Source: Enterobacter asburiae
Lineage (GTDB): Bacteria; Pseudomonadota; Gammaproteobacteria; Enterobacterales; Enterobacteriaceae
DNA: 64,000 nucleotides
Direction of reading: 5' to 3'
Assembly (NCBI RefSeq): GCF_024599655.1
Contig: NZ_CP102247.1
Location: 4,092,001-4,156,000, forward strand
Shown here: positions 9,104 to 18,415 of the stretch, in pieces
How the letters are laid out: each line of letters opens with the position of its first letter
How positions within the stretch are numbered: position 1 is the first letter of the stretch
Made by a program: the position numbers and the translations under genes
The notes under the pieces: generated by a model
The model's input: only the letters and a program-made list of their open reading frames with translations
Databases searched by the model: none
What the model was told of the DNA's origin: nothing

Positions 9104-9166
9104 AATTTCTCTCTCCGTTGTGCCTGTCGCCCGAGACCGCTAATTCTCTCCGGTCTCTTAAAAAAA

Positions 9167-10423
9167 TTAAAACTCTTTTCGCAACCAGTTGTTCAGTCGT
9201 TTGACCCACGACCCCACTGAGACGCGTTTTTCCACTTCTGCTTCACCACTGAGATGAGATTCCTTCCCGTAGTGGAGCAGGCCCACAGCCGTTGAATAAT
9301 ACGGCTCCTGAGCATAATCCGTTAAACCGGTGATATTCAGCGGCGCACCAATACGCACCTGCGTATGGAACACGCGCTGAGCACAGGCCGCAAGACCTTC
9401 AATTTGCGCTGCACCGCCGGTTAATACAATCCCCGCCGCAAGATGATGTTTAACGCCCTGCTGACGAAGCTGTTCCTGTAACTGTAAAATTTCTTCGTTG
9501 ACCAGGTTGAGCAGCTCGGTATAGCGCGGCTCAATCACCTCTGCCAACGTCTGGCGCTGCAGGCTACGCGGTGGACGACCACCGACGCTCGGCACTTCAA
9601 CGCTCTCATCTTTGCCAACGATAGACCCCAGCGCACAGCCGTGGCGCACTTTAATCGCTTCTGCATCGCTCGGCGGCGTACCAAAAGCGTAAGCAATATC
9701 GCTGGTCACCACGTTCCCGGCATAAGGGATCACTTTGGTGTGGCGTAACGCACCGCCGGTATACACGGCGATATCCATTGTACCACCACCAATATCGACC
9801 ACACAGACACCCAGTTCACGTTCATCTTCGGTCAGCACGGAATAACTTGCCGCCAGACCCGCGAAAATAAGTTGGTCAACTTTCAGGCCACAACGTTCAA
9901 CGGCTTTTACAATGTTCTTCGCCATATCGTTGTGACATGTGATCAGGTGCACTTTTGCCTGCATACGTACGCCAGAAAGACCGACCGGGTTCTTTATCCC
10001 TTCCTGGTAGTCAATCGCATATTCCTGCGGAATGACATGCAGCACGCGATGTTCGTCGCGGACACGCACGGATTTCGCCGTGTGCACGACGTTTTCAACG
10101 TCTTCCTGCGTCACTTCTTCTTCGGAAATCGGCACCATACCAATTTCGTTCTGGCAGCTAATGTGCTTACCAGAAAGGGCCAGATAGACAGAAGAAATCT
10201 GGCAATCTGCCATCAATTCAGCCTGATCGATGGCGCGCTGAACGCATTTCACCACCGATTCAAGATCGTTTACCCCACCTTTATCCATACCACGGGACGG
10301 GCAACTGCCTACGCCAATGATATTGACCATACCGTCGGGCAGAACTTCCCCTACTAAAGCGGCAACCTTCGCGGTGCCAATCTCCAGTCCAACTACCAGT
10401 TTTCTGTCCGTCGCCTTGATCAT
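9167..10423 (-). CDS. ftsA: Cell division protein FtsA
   Basis: FtsA is an actin-like ATPase that tethers FtsZ to the inner membrane and recruits later division proteins. The 418-residue product (420 in E. coli) has the actin-fold phosphate loops VGLEIGTAKVAALVGE (phosphate 1) and CVVDIGGGTMDIAVY (phosphate 2), an adenosine motif (GIVLTGGAAQIEGL) and the C-terminal amphipathic membrane-targeting helix (VKRLNNWLRKEF). Its ATG overlaps the ftsQ TGA by four bases, so translation is probably coupled. Confidence 0.98.
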   Translation of the reverse strand: MIKATDRKLVVGLEIGTAKVAALVGEVLPDGMVNIIGVGSCPSRGMDKGGVNDLESVVKCVQRAIDQAELMADCQISSVYLALSGKHISCQNEIGMVPISEEEVTQEDVENVVHTAKSVRVRDEHRVLHVIPQEYAIDYQEGIKNPVGLSGVRMQAKVHLITCHNDMAKNIVKAVERCGLKVDQLIFAGLAASYSVLTEDERELGVCVVDIGGGTMDIAVYTGGALRHTKVIPYAGNVVTSDIAYAFGTPPSDAEAIKVRHGCALGSIVGKDESVEVPSVGGRPPRSLQRQTLAEVIEPRYTELLNLVNEEILQLQEQLRQQGVKHHLAAGIVLTGGAAQIEGLAACAQRVFHTQVRIGAPLNITGLTDYAQEPYYSTAVGLLHYGKESHLSGEAEVEKRVSVGSWVKRLNNWLRKEF

Positions 10424-11262
10424 TGTTGTTCTGCCTGTACCTGTGCCTGATTCTGTTGCTGATTAGGTTCCTCGACCGGAGCCGGTACCCAACCGACTGC
10501 TGCGCCTGAGTCATAGCGCAAATCAACGTAGCTTATCCGTTTGCCGTCAGTCTGTGCCTGCTGCTGTAAAACCGGGTAAAGTTCGACAAAACGCGCCAGA
10601 CGCTTCATTGTGTCTCCGCGTCCCAGGTTGAGCTTAATGCCGTTCGTTAACGTCAGCTGCCAGGAACGGCGCGCCGTCATGGCTGCATCTTTTAACGTAA
10701 ACCTGTCCTTCGCCAGCACCTGACCCATTTCGCGAAAACCCTGTAACACTTCGTTTTCGCTGCCTTCAGGGCCATACAACATCGGTAAATTTTGCTTGTT
10801 GACACGATCGGCCGGGACGCTGAAGGAATTTCCGTCTACGTCAACCATGTGCTGATCATTCCAACGCGCAATGGGCACATATTCAACCAGATGAATCTTC
10901 AATTCATCAGGCCATTGCTTTCTTACGCTCGCCTGTTTTATCCATGGCAGACGCTCTATCTGACTCTGGATAATGTTGACGTCCTGCGTCATAAAGGTGC
11001 CAGGCGAGCCCAGCGCCAGTATTGACTGACGAATATCGTCGTTACGCGTGTAGTGACGCTCACCGGTGACCACCAGCTTAGAAAGCGGCAACCGCTGCGC
11101 ATCTTCCATCCAGCCCAGGACCATCCAGCCGCTGATAAACACGGTGCACAGCACCCCGAGCAGGAAAATGATGCCTGCAAGACGCGTTCCATTACTGCGG
11201 CGTGAAGAGGTGTATTCGTCCTCGTCATCGCGGTTGCGCGTGTTCAATGCAGCCTGAGACAT
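10420..11262 (-). CDS. ftsQ: Cell division protein FtsQ
   Basis: FtsQ is a bitopic inner-membrane protein that links early and late divisome parts by binding FtsB and FtsL in the periplasm. The 280 residues (276 in E. coli) show a short cytoplasmic tail, one membrane segment at about residues 29-50 (IIFLLGVLCTVFISGWMVLG), a POTRA domain just after it, and the beta domain (VPIARWNDQHMVDVDG). The Gln-rich C-terminus is slightly longer than in E. coli. It lies one base after ddlB and overlaps ftsA by four bases. Confidence 0.96.
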   Translation of the reverse strand: MSQAALNTRNRDDEDEYTSSRRSNGTRLAGIIFLLGVLCTVFISGWMVLGWMEDAQRLPLSKLVVTGERHYTRNDDIRQSILALGSPGTFMTQDVNIIQSQIERLPWIKQASVRKQWPDELKIHLVEYVPIARWNDQHMVDVDGNSFSVPADRVNKQNLPMLYGPEGSENEVLQGFREMGQVLAKDRFTLKDAAMTARRSWQLTLTNGIKLNLGRGDTMKRLARFVELYPVLQQQAQTDGKRISYVDLRYDSGAAVGWVPAPVEEPNQQQNQAQVQAEQQ

Positions 11263-11263
11263 A

Positions 11264-12184
11264 TCAGCCCGCCTGGTCCAGAATGCGTACGACTAACTGC
11301 GAGAAGCTCATCCCCGCCTGACGCGCGGCCATCGGCACAAGGCTGTGGCTGGTCATTCCCGGAGAGGTATTGGCTTCCAGCAGATAAAATTGTCCATCAC
11401 TGTCCTGCATTACGTCGATGCGTCCCCAGCCGCGGCAACCCAGAACATACCAGGCTTTAAGCACCAGGGACTGTAAATCTGCTTCACGCTCAGCTTCAAG
11501 ACCACAAGGGCAGAAATATTGCGTCTCATCAGAGAGATACTTCGCCTCATAATCATAGAAGGTTCCGGCCGGTTGGATACGGATTGACGGTAAAATTTCT
11601 TCGCCAAGCATCGCGACGGTAAATTCCGGCCCGCTGAGCCATTTTTCAATCAGAACTTCTTCATCATGTTGAAATGCCAGTGCTAAAGCGGAAGAAAGAT
11701 CTTCAGCTTTGTCGACTTTGGACATTCCCACGCTGGAGCCTTCCCGGCTGGGCTTTACAATAACCGGTAAGCCCAGTTCAGCAATGCGTGCATTAACGCT
11801 ATCCGGCAGGCCCAATTCAAATTCGCGACGCGTCAGCGCAACCCATGGCGCAACGGGCAACCCCGCACCCTGCCACAGAAGTTTGCTGCGCAGTTTATCC
11901 ATAGAGATAGCGGAGGCCATCACGCCGCTGCCGGTGTACGGCATGCCGATCAAATCCAGAAGCCCCTGCAGGGTGCCGTCTTCACCGCCACGACCATGCA
12001 AAGCGATAAAGACTTTATCGAAGCCCATGGCTTTCAATTGCGTCACGTCGACCTCTTTTGGGTCAACCAGGTGCGCATTGACGCCACCTTCACGCAGGCC
12101 AGCCAGCACGGCCGCGCCGGAATTCAGGGAAACCTCGCGCTCGGCGGAGGTGCCGCCAGACAGGACAGCAATCTTATCAGCCAT
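11264..12184 (-). CDS. ddlB: D-alanine--D-alanine ligase DdlB
   Basis: DdlB joins two D-alanines with ATP to give the dipeptide that MurF adds to the precursor. The ATG-grasp fold is visible: the N-terminal glycine-rich loop GGTSAEREVSLNSG, the HGRGGEDGTLQG motif, VIVKPSREGSSVG for ATP, and the metal site ending LLEANTSPGMTSHS. Two in-frame ATGs exist. AGGAGG abuts the first (12193) but is 9 bases from the second (12184), which gives 306 residues beginning MADKIAV, the E. coli length. The start overlaps the murC stop. Confidence 0.96.
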   Translation of the reverse strand: MADKIAVLSGGTSAEREVSLNSGAAVLAGLREGGVNAHLVDPKEVDVTQLKAMGFDKVFIALHGRGGEDGTLQGLLDLIGMPYTGSGVMASAISMDKLRSKLLWQGAGLPVAPWVALTRREFELGLPDSVNARIAELGLPVIVKPSREGSSVGMSKVDKAEDLSSALALAFQHDEEVLIEKWLSGPEFTVAMLGEEILPSIRIQPAGTFYDYEAKYLSDETQYFCPCGLEAEREADLQSLVLKAWYVLGCRGWGRIDVMQDSDGQFYLLEANTSPGMTSHSLVPMAARQAGMSFSQLVVRILDQAG

Positions 12185-13652
12185 GATGCTCATCCTCCTG
12201 GGTTTGCGGCTTCAGTTTGATTTCAGCTAAGGTACGGGCGATTTTGCCGATATTTCCCGCACCCTGAATCAGAATCAGATCGTTACCAGTCAGGACCGGT
12301 GCCAGAATTTCCGCCACCTGTGCAGGATCAGAAACCAGAATAGGGTCAACTTTCCCGCGCCCACGGATGGTACGGCACAGAGAACGGCTGTCGGCCCCAG
12401 GAATCGGCGTCTCGCCTGCGGCGTACACATCCAGCATTAGCAGGGTGTCGACCTGTGACAGAACGCTGGCAAAATCGTCGTACAGATCGCGCGTACGCGT
12501 GAAGCGGTGCGGCTGGAAGACCATCACCAGATTTTTGTCAGGCCAGCCTGCACGCGCGGCTTTAATGGTGGCGTCCACTTCGGTCGGATGGTGGCCGTAG
12601 TCGTCCACCAGCATCGCTGTGCCAGCTTTACCGTTCACGGCGTCCAGCGGGAATTCACCGAGGAAGTCGAAGCGACGGCCGGTGCCCTGGAAGCTTTCCA
12701 GCGCGCGCAGAATCGCATCATCATCAATGCCTTCTTCCGTCGCGACGGCCACTGCCGCTGCGGCATTGAGGGCATTATGGCGCCCTGGCGCATTCAGCGT
12801 GACGTGCAGCAGCTCTTTGTCCTGACGCGCCAGCGTGAAATGCCCCTGCGCACCAATCTGTTTGTACTCTTCCACGCGGACGTCAGCGTCTTCGCTGAAG
12901 CCGTAAGTGGTGATTTGACGACCCACGCGCGGCAGCAGCTCGCGGATCACCGGATCGTCTACGCACATCACCGCGCGTCCATAGAACGGCAGGTTGTGCA
13001 GGAAGTTGATGAAGGTTTGCTTTAAGTTCTCGAAGTCACCCTGGTAGGTATCCATATGGTCAGCTTCGATGTTAGTGACAATCGCCACCATCGGCTGCAG
13101 GTGCAGGAACGACGCGTCGCTCTCATCCGCTTCGGCAATCAGATAACGGCTGTGGCCCAGACGCGCATGTACGCCTGCGGCTTTGACCAGACCGCCGTTG
13201 ACGAACGTCGGGTCAAGGCCCGCTTCCGCATAAATACTGGAGACCATCGCCGTGGTCGTGGTTTTACCGTGGGTCCCGGCAATGGCGATGCCGTGACGGA
13301 AACGCATCAGTTCCGCCAGCATTTCTGCACGGCGGATCACCGGAATGCGCGCTTCGTGCGCGGCAACGATTTCCGGGTTGTCAGAGGAGATGGCGCTGGA
13401 GACCACCACCACGCTCGCATCGCGCACGTTTTCCGGACGATGGTTGAAATAGATAGTCGCCCCAAGCGACGCCAGCTGCTGCGTAACAGGGTTTGGCGCC
13501 AGGTCAGACCCGCTGATCTGATAGCCTTCGTTAGCTAACACTTCGGCAATACCGCCCATGCCAGCACCACCGATGCCAACAAAGTGAATGTGCCGGACGC
13601 GACGCATCTCGGGCACGATTGAACGCAGTTTTGCCAGTTGTTGTGTATTCAT
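12177..13652 (-). CDS. murC: UDP-N-acetylmuramate--L-alanine ligase MurC
   Basis: MurC adds the first amino acid, L-alanine, to UDP-MurNAc in the cytosol. The 491-residue product equals the E. coli enzyme. The N-terminal Rossmann-like UDP site (HFVGIGGAGMGGIAEVL), the ATP loop GTHGKTTTTAM and the Mur-ligase signatures EADESDASFL and DDYGHHPTE are intact. It is 56 bp after murG, one of the larger gaps in the cluster, and overlaps ddlB by eight bases. Confidence 0.98.
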   Translation of the reverse strand: MNTQQLAKLRSIVPEMRRVRHIHFVGIGGAGMGGIAEVLANEGYQISGSDLAPNPVTQQLASLGATIYFNHRPENVRDASVVVVSSAISSDNPEIVAAHEARIPVIRRAEMLAELMRFRHGIAIAGTHGKTTTTAMVSSIYAEAGLDPTFVNGGLVKAAGVHARLGHSRYLIAEADESDASFLHLQPMVAIVTNIEADHMDTYQGDFENLKQTFINFLHNLPFYGRAVMCVDDPVIRELLPRVGRQITTYGFSEDADVRVEEYKQIGAQGHFTLARQDKELLHVTLNAPGRHNALNAAAAVAVATEEGIDDDAILRALESFQGTGRRFDFLGEFPLDAVNGKAGTAMLVDDYGHHPTEVDATIKAARAGWPDKNLVMVFQPHRFTRTRDLYDDFASVLSQVDTLLMLDVYAAGETPIPGADSRSLCRTIRGRGKVDPILVSDPAQVAEILAPVLTGNDLILIQGAGNIGKIARTLAEIKLKPQTQEDEHHG

Positions 13653-13708
13653 TCTCTAAACGCCATCGACTACTTAAAATTCGTGCCGCGCTTCACGCGC
13701 TGCGAGGG

Positions 13709-14773
13709 TTAAGCCTGGGCTGCCAGGCTCACTTCTTTTGCCACCCGTTCCGTCGCATCAGGGATAGCGGCCGCGCGCGCGCGTTGCGCCATCTCCAGCA
13801 GTGCGTCTCTGTTCCAGCCCGCCAGGGTGGTGGCGACCGCGTCGGCGGTAAATTGTGGCTGCTCAAATATCTTCGCGGCACCGGCTTTCTCAAGCGGCAG
13901 CGCATTCCAGTACTGCTGTCTGTCTTTGTGCTGGAACGGCACAAACAGGGCCGGCAGACCGGCGGCGGCGATCTCGCTCACCGTCAGCGCGCCTGAACGA
14001 CAGACCACGACATCGGCCCAGGCATACGCTGCCGCCATGTCGTCGATAAACTCTGTGACTTTATGCTGCGGCTGACCTTCATCTGCATAAGCCTGCTCAA
14101 CGGTCTGCTGAGCGCCTTTTCCGCTCTGGTGCCAGATCGTCACGGTATCCCCGAGCTTTGCGGCAACCTGCGGCATCGTCTGGTTTAAGATGCGCGCGCC
14201 CTGGGAGCCGCCGACGACCAGTACACGAACAGGCCCTTCACGGCCCGTCAGGCGAGCGTCCGGCAGCGGCAGCGCCAGCACGTCCACACGCACCGGGTTA
14301 CCTACCACGTCCGCTTTCGGAAACGCGCCGGGAAACGCCTGCATAACTTTAGTGGCGATTTTCGCCAGCCATTTGTTGGTCAGACCGGCAATACCGTTCT
14401 GCTCATGCAGCACAACGGGAATACCTAACGACCACGCCGCCAGCCCGCCAGGACCCGAGACATAGCCGCCCATGCCCAGCACCACATCGGGCTTAAAGCG
14501 CTTCATGATGGTGCGAGCCTGACGCCAGGCGTTAAAAATACGCACCGGTGCCAGCAGCATTGCCTTGAGGCCTTTGCCCCGAAGGCCGGAAATACGAATA
14601 AAGTCGATCTCGATACCGTGCTTCGGTACCAGATCGGCTTCCATGCGGTCTGCGGTTCCCAGCCAGCGTACCTGCCAGCCCTGATCCATTAAATGGTGCG
14701 CAACCGCCAGTCCCGGGAACACGTGTCCGCCGGTACCGCCTGCCATCACCATTAACCGCTTCGGTTGATTCAT
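13709..14773 (-). CDS. murG: Lipid II synthase MurG (GlcNAc transferase)
   Basis: MurG transfers GlcNAc from UDP-GlcNAc to lipid I on the inner face of the membrane, making lipid II. The 354 residues form a GT-B fold with the G-loops GGTGGHVFPGLAVA (residues about 13-26), MGGYVSGPGG and GGSQGAR, and the nucleotide-sugar region CRSGALTVSEIAAAGLPALFVPF. Size and motifs match E. coli MurG (355). It overlaps ftsW by four bases and precedes murC. Confidence 0.98.
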   Translation of the reverse strand: MNQPKRLMVMAGGTGGHVFPGLAVAHHLMDQGWQVRWLGTADRMEADLVPKHGIEIDFIRISGLRGKGLKAMLLAPVRIFNAWRQARTIMKRFKPDVVLGMGGYVSGPGGLAAWSLGIPVVLHEQNGIAGLTNKWLAKIATKVMQAFPGAFPKADVVGNPVRVDVLALPLPDARLTGREGPVRVLVVGGSQGARILNQTMPQVAAKLGDTVTIWHQSGKGAQQTVEQAYADEGQPQHKVTEFIDDMAAAYAWADVVVCRSGALTVSEIAAAGLPALFVPFQHKDRQQYWNALPLEKAGAAKIFEQPQFTADAVATTLAGWNRDALLEMAQRARAAAIPDATERVAKEVSLAAQA

Positions 14774-16014
14774 CGTGAACCTCGTGTAAACGCCTGGGCT
14801 TTTTCCAGACGCGTTTCATAATCTATGCGCAACAAAAACATGATGGCCGTCGACATAATCAACAGACTCGAACCACCATAACTGATCAACGGCAACGTCA
14901 GACCTTTGGTCGGCAGCATACCCGCTGCGGCCCCGACGTTAACCAATGCCTGGAAGCTAAACCAGATACCAATTGAACAGGCTAAGAATCCTGAGAAGCG
15001 GTGATCGATCTCCAGCGCTTTCCGGCCGATGGACATGGCGCGGAAAGCGACGAAGAATACCATTAATAGCGCTAAGACCACACCGATATAACCCAGTTCT
15101 TCCGCAATAATGGAGAAGATGAAGTCAGTGTGCGCTTCCGGTAAATACTCCAGTTTCTGTACCGAGTTACCCAGCCCCTGTCCCCAGACTTCACCGCGAC
15201 CAAAGGCCATCAGCGACTGTGTCAGCTGATAACCGCTGCCGAACGGATCTTCCCACGGGTTCCAGAACGAGGTCACACGGCGAATACGGTAAGGCTCGGC
15301 GAGGATCAGCAGCACAACCGCCGAAATCCCCATCCCGATGATAGCGATGAACTGCCACAGCTTCGCGCCCGCCAGGAACAGCATCGCCAGAGTGGTAACG
15401 AACAGCACGACAACGGTACCGAGGTCAGGCTGCGCCAGCAGTAATACCGCCAGCACCAGAATCACGCCCATCGGTTTTAAGAAGCCGCGCAGGTTGTTAC
15501 GCACTTCGTCTACCTTACGCACCAGGTAGTTCGCCAGGTAGCAGAACAGGGAGAGCTTGGTAAATTCCGCAGGCTGAATACGCAGCGGGCCAAAGGCGAT
15601 CCAGCGCGATGCCCCGTTAACAGAGCTCCCCACCACCAGTACGATCAGCAGCATAATAATCGAGGCGATCAGCATCGCCGTACTGTGCCGCTGCCAGAAC
15701 TCCATCGGCAGACGCAGGGTCACCAGCGCCAGGCAGAACGCCAGGATGATGTAAAGACCATCACGCTTGGCAAACAGGAAAGGATCGTTCGCCAGACGCT
15801 GGCCGACAGGCATTGAGGCTGATGTCACCATAATGAAACCGACCGCCGCCAGCCCCATCGTGAGCCAGAACAGCGTGCGATCGTACATGACCAGGCTGTC
15901 GTTATCTTTTTGACGAGAGCCCATCACCCAGCCTTTGAGCGCCGCAAACACCCATGCCAGGATCCCAAATCCTGGCAGGCGCGGCATTTTCAGGCGAGGG
16001 AGAGATAAACGCAT
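14770..16014 (-). CDS. ftsW: Septal peptidoglycan polymerase FtsW (SEDS family)
   Basis: FtsW is the multi-pass SEDS glycosyltransferase that polymerises lipid II at the septum together with FtsI. The 414 residues (E. coli 414) contain about ten hydrophobic membrane segments and conserved SEDS patterns such as RIQPAEFTKL, QPDLGTVVV, PEAHTDFIFSIIAEELG and LTLPLISYGGSSLL. It shares one base with the murD stop and overlaps murG by four, indicating tight translational packing. Confidence 0.97.
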   Translation of the reverse strand: MRLSLPRLKMPRLPGFGILAWVFAALKGWVMGSRQKDNDSLVMYDRTLFWLTMGLAAVGFIMVTSASMPVGQRLANDPFLFAKRDGLYIILAFCLALVTLRLPMEFWQRHSTAMLIASIIMLLIVLVVGSSVNGASRWIAFGPLRIQPAEFTKLSLFCYLANYLVRKVDEVRNNLRGFLKPMGVILVLAVLLLAQPDLGTVVVLFVTTLAMLFLAGAKLWQFIAIIGMGISAVVLLILAEPYRIRRVTSFWNPWEDPFGSGYQLTQSLMAFGRGEVWGQGLGNSVQKLEYLPEAHTDFIFSIIAEELGYIGVVLALLMVFFVAFRAMSIGRKALEIDHRFSGFLACSIGIWFSFQALVNVGAAAGMLPTKGLTLPLISYGGSSLLIMSTAIMFLLRIDYETRLEKAQAFTRGSR

Positions 16015-17330
16015 TAGCCTAACTCCTTCGCCAGACGGGTAAAGACATCACCACGCTGTTCGAAATTCTTGAATTGATCGAGGCTGGCACAGGCCGGAGA
16101 GAGCAGCACCATATCGCCTGGCTTCACGCGAGGAGCAATCAGCCGCATCGCCTGTTCCATGGTTTCGGTTTGCTCGGCAACCTCAGGGCGCAGTTCAGCC
16201 AGCTCGCTGCCGTCACGGCCGAAGCAGTACAGACGGACGTTATCTCCAGAGAGATATGGCTTCAGTGAGGAGAAATCAGCTGATTTACCGTCGCCGCCCA
16301 GCAGCAAATGCAGCGTGCCGTCAACATGCAGGCCGTTCAGCGCGGCCTCCGTGCTTCCCACGTTGGTGGCTTTGGAGTCGTTGATCCAGCGTACGCCGTT
16401 GTGCTCCAGCGCCAGCTGGAAGCGGTGTGCCAGGCCAGAAAACGTGGTTAACGCTTTCAGGCTGGAGGAGCGCGGCAGCCCTACTGCATCCGCCAGCGCC
16501 AGCGCCGCCAGGGCATTGGTATAGTTGTGCTGACCAGTGAGCTTCATCTCTTTCACGTTCAGCACTTTCTCACCCTTCACGCGCAGCCAGGTTTCGCCCA
16601 ACTGGCGGTTCAGGTGGTAATCCCCCATCGTGATACCGAAGCTGATACAGCGATCGTCTGCACCGCGTACGGGCATGGTCAGCGCGTCATCGGCGTTTAC
16701 AACGCAGACTTTGGCATTTTCATAAACGCGCAGCTTGGCAGCACGATACTGCTGCAGGCCAAATGGATACCTGTCCATATGATCTTCAGTCACGTTGAGG
16801 ATCGTCGCAGCCGCAGCGTGCAGGCTGGAGGTCGTTTCCAGCTGGAAGCTGGAAAGCTCGAGAACATACAGTTCGCAGCCTTTATCCAGCAGCATCAGAG
16901 CGGGTAAACCAATGTTACCGCCAACGCCGACGTTCATGCCCGCCGCTTTCGCCATTTCACCCACGAGGGTAGTGACGGTGCTTTTACCATTAGAACCGGT
17001 AATGGCGATAACGGGCGCCTGCGCTTCCCGGCAGAACAGCTCGATATCGCCGACAATCTCAACGCCCGCATCCGCGGCAGCGCTCAGCGAAGGGTGCGCC
17101 AGCGCCATACCTGGGCTGGCGACAATCAGATCGGCTGCCAGCAGCCAGTCATCATTCAGACCACCAAGGTGGCGTTCAACCTGTTCCGGCAGTTTGTCCA
17201 GACCCGGCGGAGAGACACGCGTATCCATCACGCGTGGCGTCACGCCGCGTGCGAGGAAAAAGTCCACGCAGGAGAGCCCCGTGAGGCCCAACCCGATGAT
17301 AACGACTTTTTTGCCCTGGTAATCTGCCAT
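16014..17330 (-). CDS. murD: UDP-MurNAc-L-alanine--D-glutamate ligase MurD
   Basis: MurD adds D-glutamate, the second residue of the stem peptide. The 438-residue enzyme matches E. coli MurD. Visible motifs are the N-terminal UDP-binding VVIIGLGLTGLSCVDFF, the ATP loop TGSNGKSTVTTLV, the central NVTEDHMDRY and the C-terminal WINDSKATNVGSTEAAL. It starts two bases after the mraY stop and shares a base with ftsW, in the usual dcw order. Confidence 0.98.
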   Translation of the reverse strand: MADYQGKKVVIIGLGLTGLSCVDFFLARGVTPRVMDTRVSPPGLDKLPEQVERHLGGLNDDWLLAADLIVASPGMALAHPSLSAAADAGVEIVGDIELFCREAQAPVIAITGSNGKSTVTTLVGEMAKAAGMNVGVGGNIGLPALMLLDKGCELYVLELSSFQLETTSSLHAAAATILNVTEDHMDRYPFGLQQYRAAKLRVYENAKVCVVNADDALTMPVRGADDRCISFGITMGDYHLNRQLGETWLRVKGEKVLNVKEMKLTGQHNYTNALAALALADAVGLPRSSSLKALTTFSGLAHRFQLALEHNGVRWINDSKATNVGSTEAALNGLHVDGTLHLLLGGDGKSADFSSLKPYLSGDNVRLYCFGRDGSELAELRPEVAEQTETMEQAMRLIAPRVKPGDMVLLSPACASLDQFKNFEQRGDVFTRLAKELG

Positions 17331-17332
17331 GA

Positions 17333-18415
17333 TTAACGTACCTTCAGCGTTGCCAGGCCAATCAGCACCAGCATCAGCGAAATAATCCAGAAGCGCACAA
17401 TCACGCGCGGCTCCGGCCAGCCTTTCAGTTCATAGTGGTGGTGGATCGGCGCCATACGGAAGATGCGCTGACCGCGCAGCTTGAAGGAACCGACCTGCAA
17501 AATCACCGACAGGGTTTCAACCACAAACACGCCGCCCATGATCACCAGCAGGAACTCCTGACGCAGCAGTACGGCGATAATGCCAAGCGCACCGCCCAAA
17601 GCCAGAGAACCGACGTCACCCATAAAGACCTGCGCCGGATAGGTGTTGAACCACAGGAATCCGAGCCCCGCACCGACAATCGCCGTACAGACGATCACCA
17701 GTTCACCCGCGTGGCGCAGATAAGGGATGTGCAGGTAGTTCGCAAAGTTCATGTTACCGGTCGCCCATGCCACCAGCGCAAAACCGGCGGCCACAAAGAC
17801 GGTTGGCATAATGGCCAGGCCATCCAGACCGTCGGTCAGGTTAACGGCATTGCCGGTACCAACAATCACAAAGTAGGCCAGCAGGATGTAGAACAGCCCC
17901 AGCTGTGGCATCACGTCCTTAAAGAACGGCACGACCAGCTCGGTGGCTGGCGTATCTTTCCCGGCCAGATACAGCGCGAAGGCCACGCCCAGCGCGATCA
18001 CCGACATCCAGAAATATTTCCAGCGCGCGATCAGGCCCTTAGTATCTTTGCGAACGACTTTGCGGTAATCATCCACAAAACCGATGATCCCGTAACCCAC
18101 CAGTACCGTCAGAACGCACCAGACGTACGGGTTGGAGGGATACGCCCACAGCAGTACGGAAACGACGATGGCGGTCAGGATCATGATCCCGCCCATGGTC
18201 GGCGTGCCGCGCTTGCTGAAGTGCGATTCCGGACCGTCGTTACGTACAACCTGGCCGAAAGAGAGTTTTTGCAGACGGGCAATCATGCGCGGGCCCATCC
18301 ACAGCGAGATGAACAGCGCAGTCAGCAGGCTGACGATGGCGCGAAACGTCAGATAGGAAAAGACGTTAAAGCCTGAATAATATTTGACCAAATGTTCGGC
18401 CAGCCAAACTAACAT
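17333..18415 (-). CDS. mraY: Phospho-MurNAc-pentapeptide transferase MraY
   Basis: MraY transfers phospho-MurNAc-pentapeptide to undecaprenyl phosphate to make lipid I. It is a ten-segment inner-membrane protein of 360 residues, the E. coli length. Conserved motifs include the catalytic aspartates in GFVDDYRKV and NLTDGLDGLA, the FMGDVGSLALGG loop and the APIHHHYELKGWPE histidine motif. The start overlaps the end of murF by seven bases. Confidence 0.98.
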   Translation of the reverse strand: MLVWLAEHLVKYYSGFNVFSYLTFRAIVSLLTALFISLWMGPRMIARLQKLSFGQVVRNDGPESHFSKRGTPTMGGIMILTAIVVSVLLWAYPSNPYVWCVLTVLVGYGIIGFVDDYRKVVRKDTKGLIARWKYFWMSVIALGVAFALYLAGKDTPATELVVPFFKDVMPQLGLFYILLAYFVIVGTGNAVNLTDGLDGLAIMPTVFVAAGFALVAWATGNMNFANYLHIPYLRHAGELVIVCTAIVGAGLGFLWFNTYPAQVFMGDVGSLALGGALGIIAVLLRQEFLLVIMGGVFVVETLSVILQVGSFKLRGQRIFRMAPIHHHYELKGWPEPRVIVRFWIISLMLVLIGLATLKVR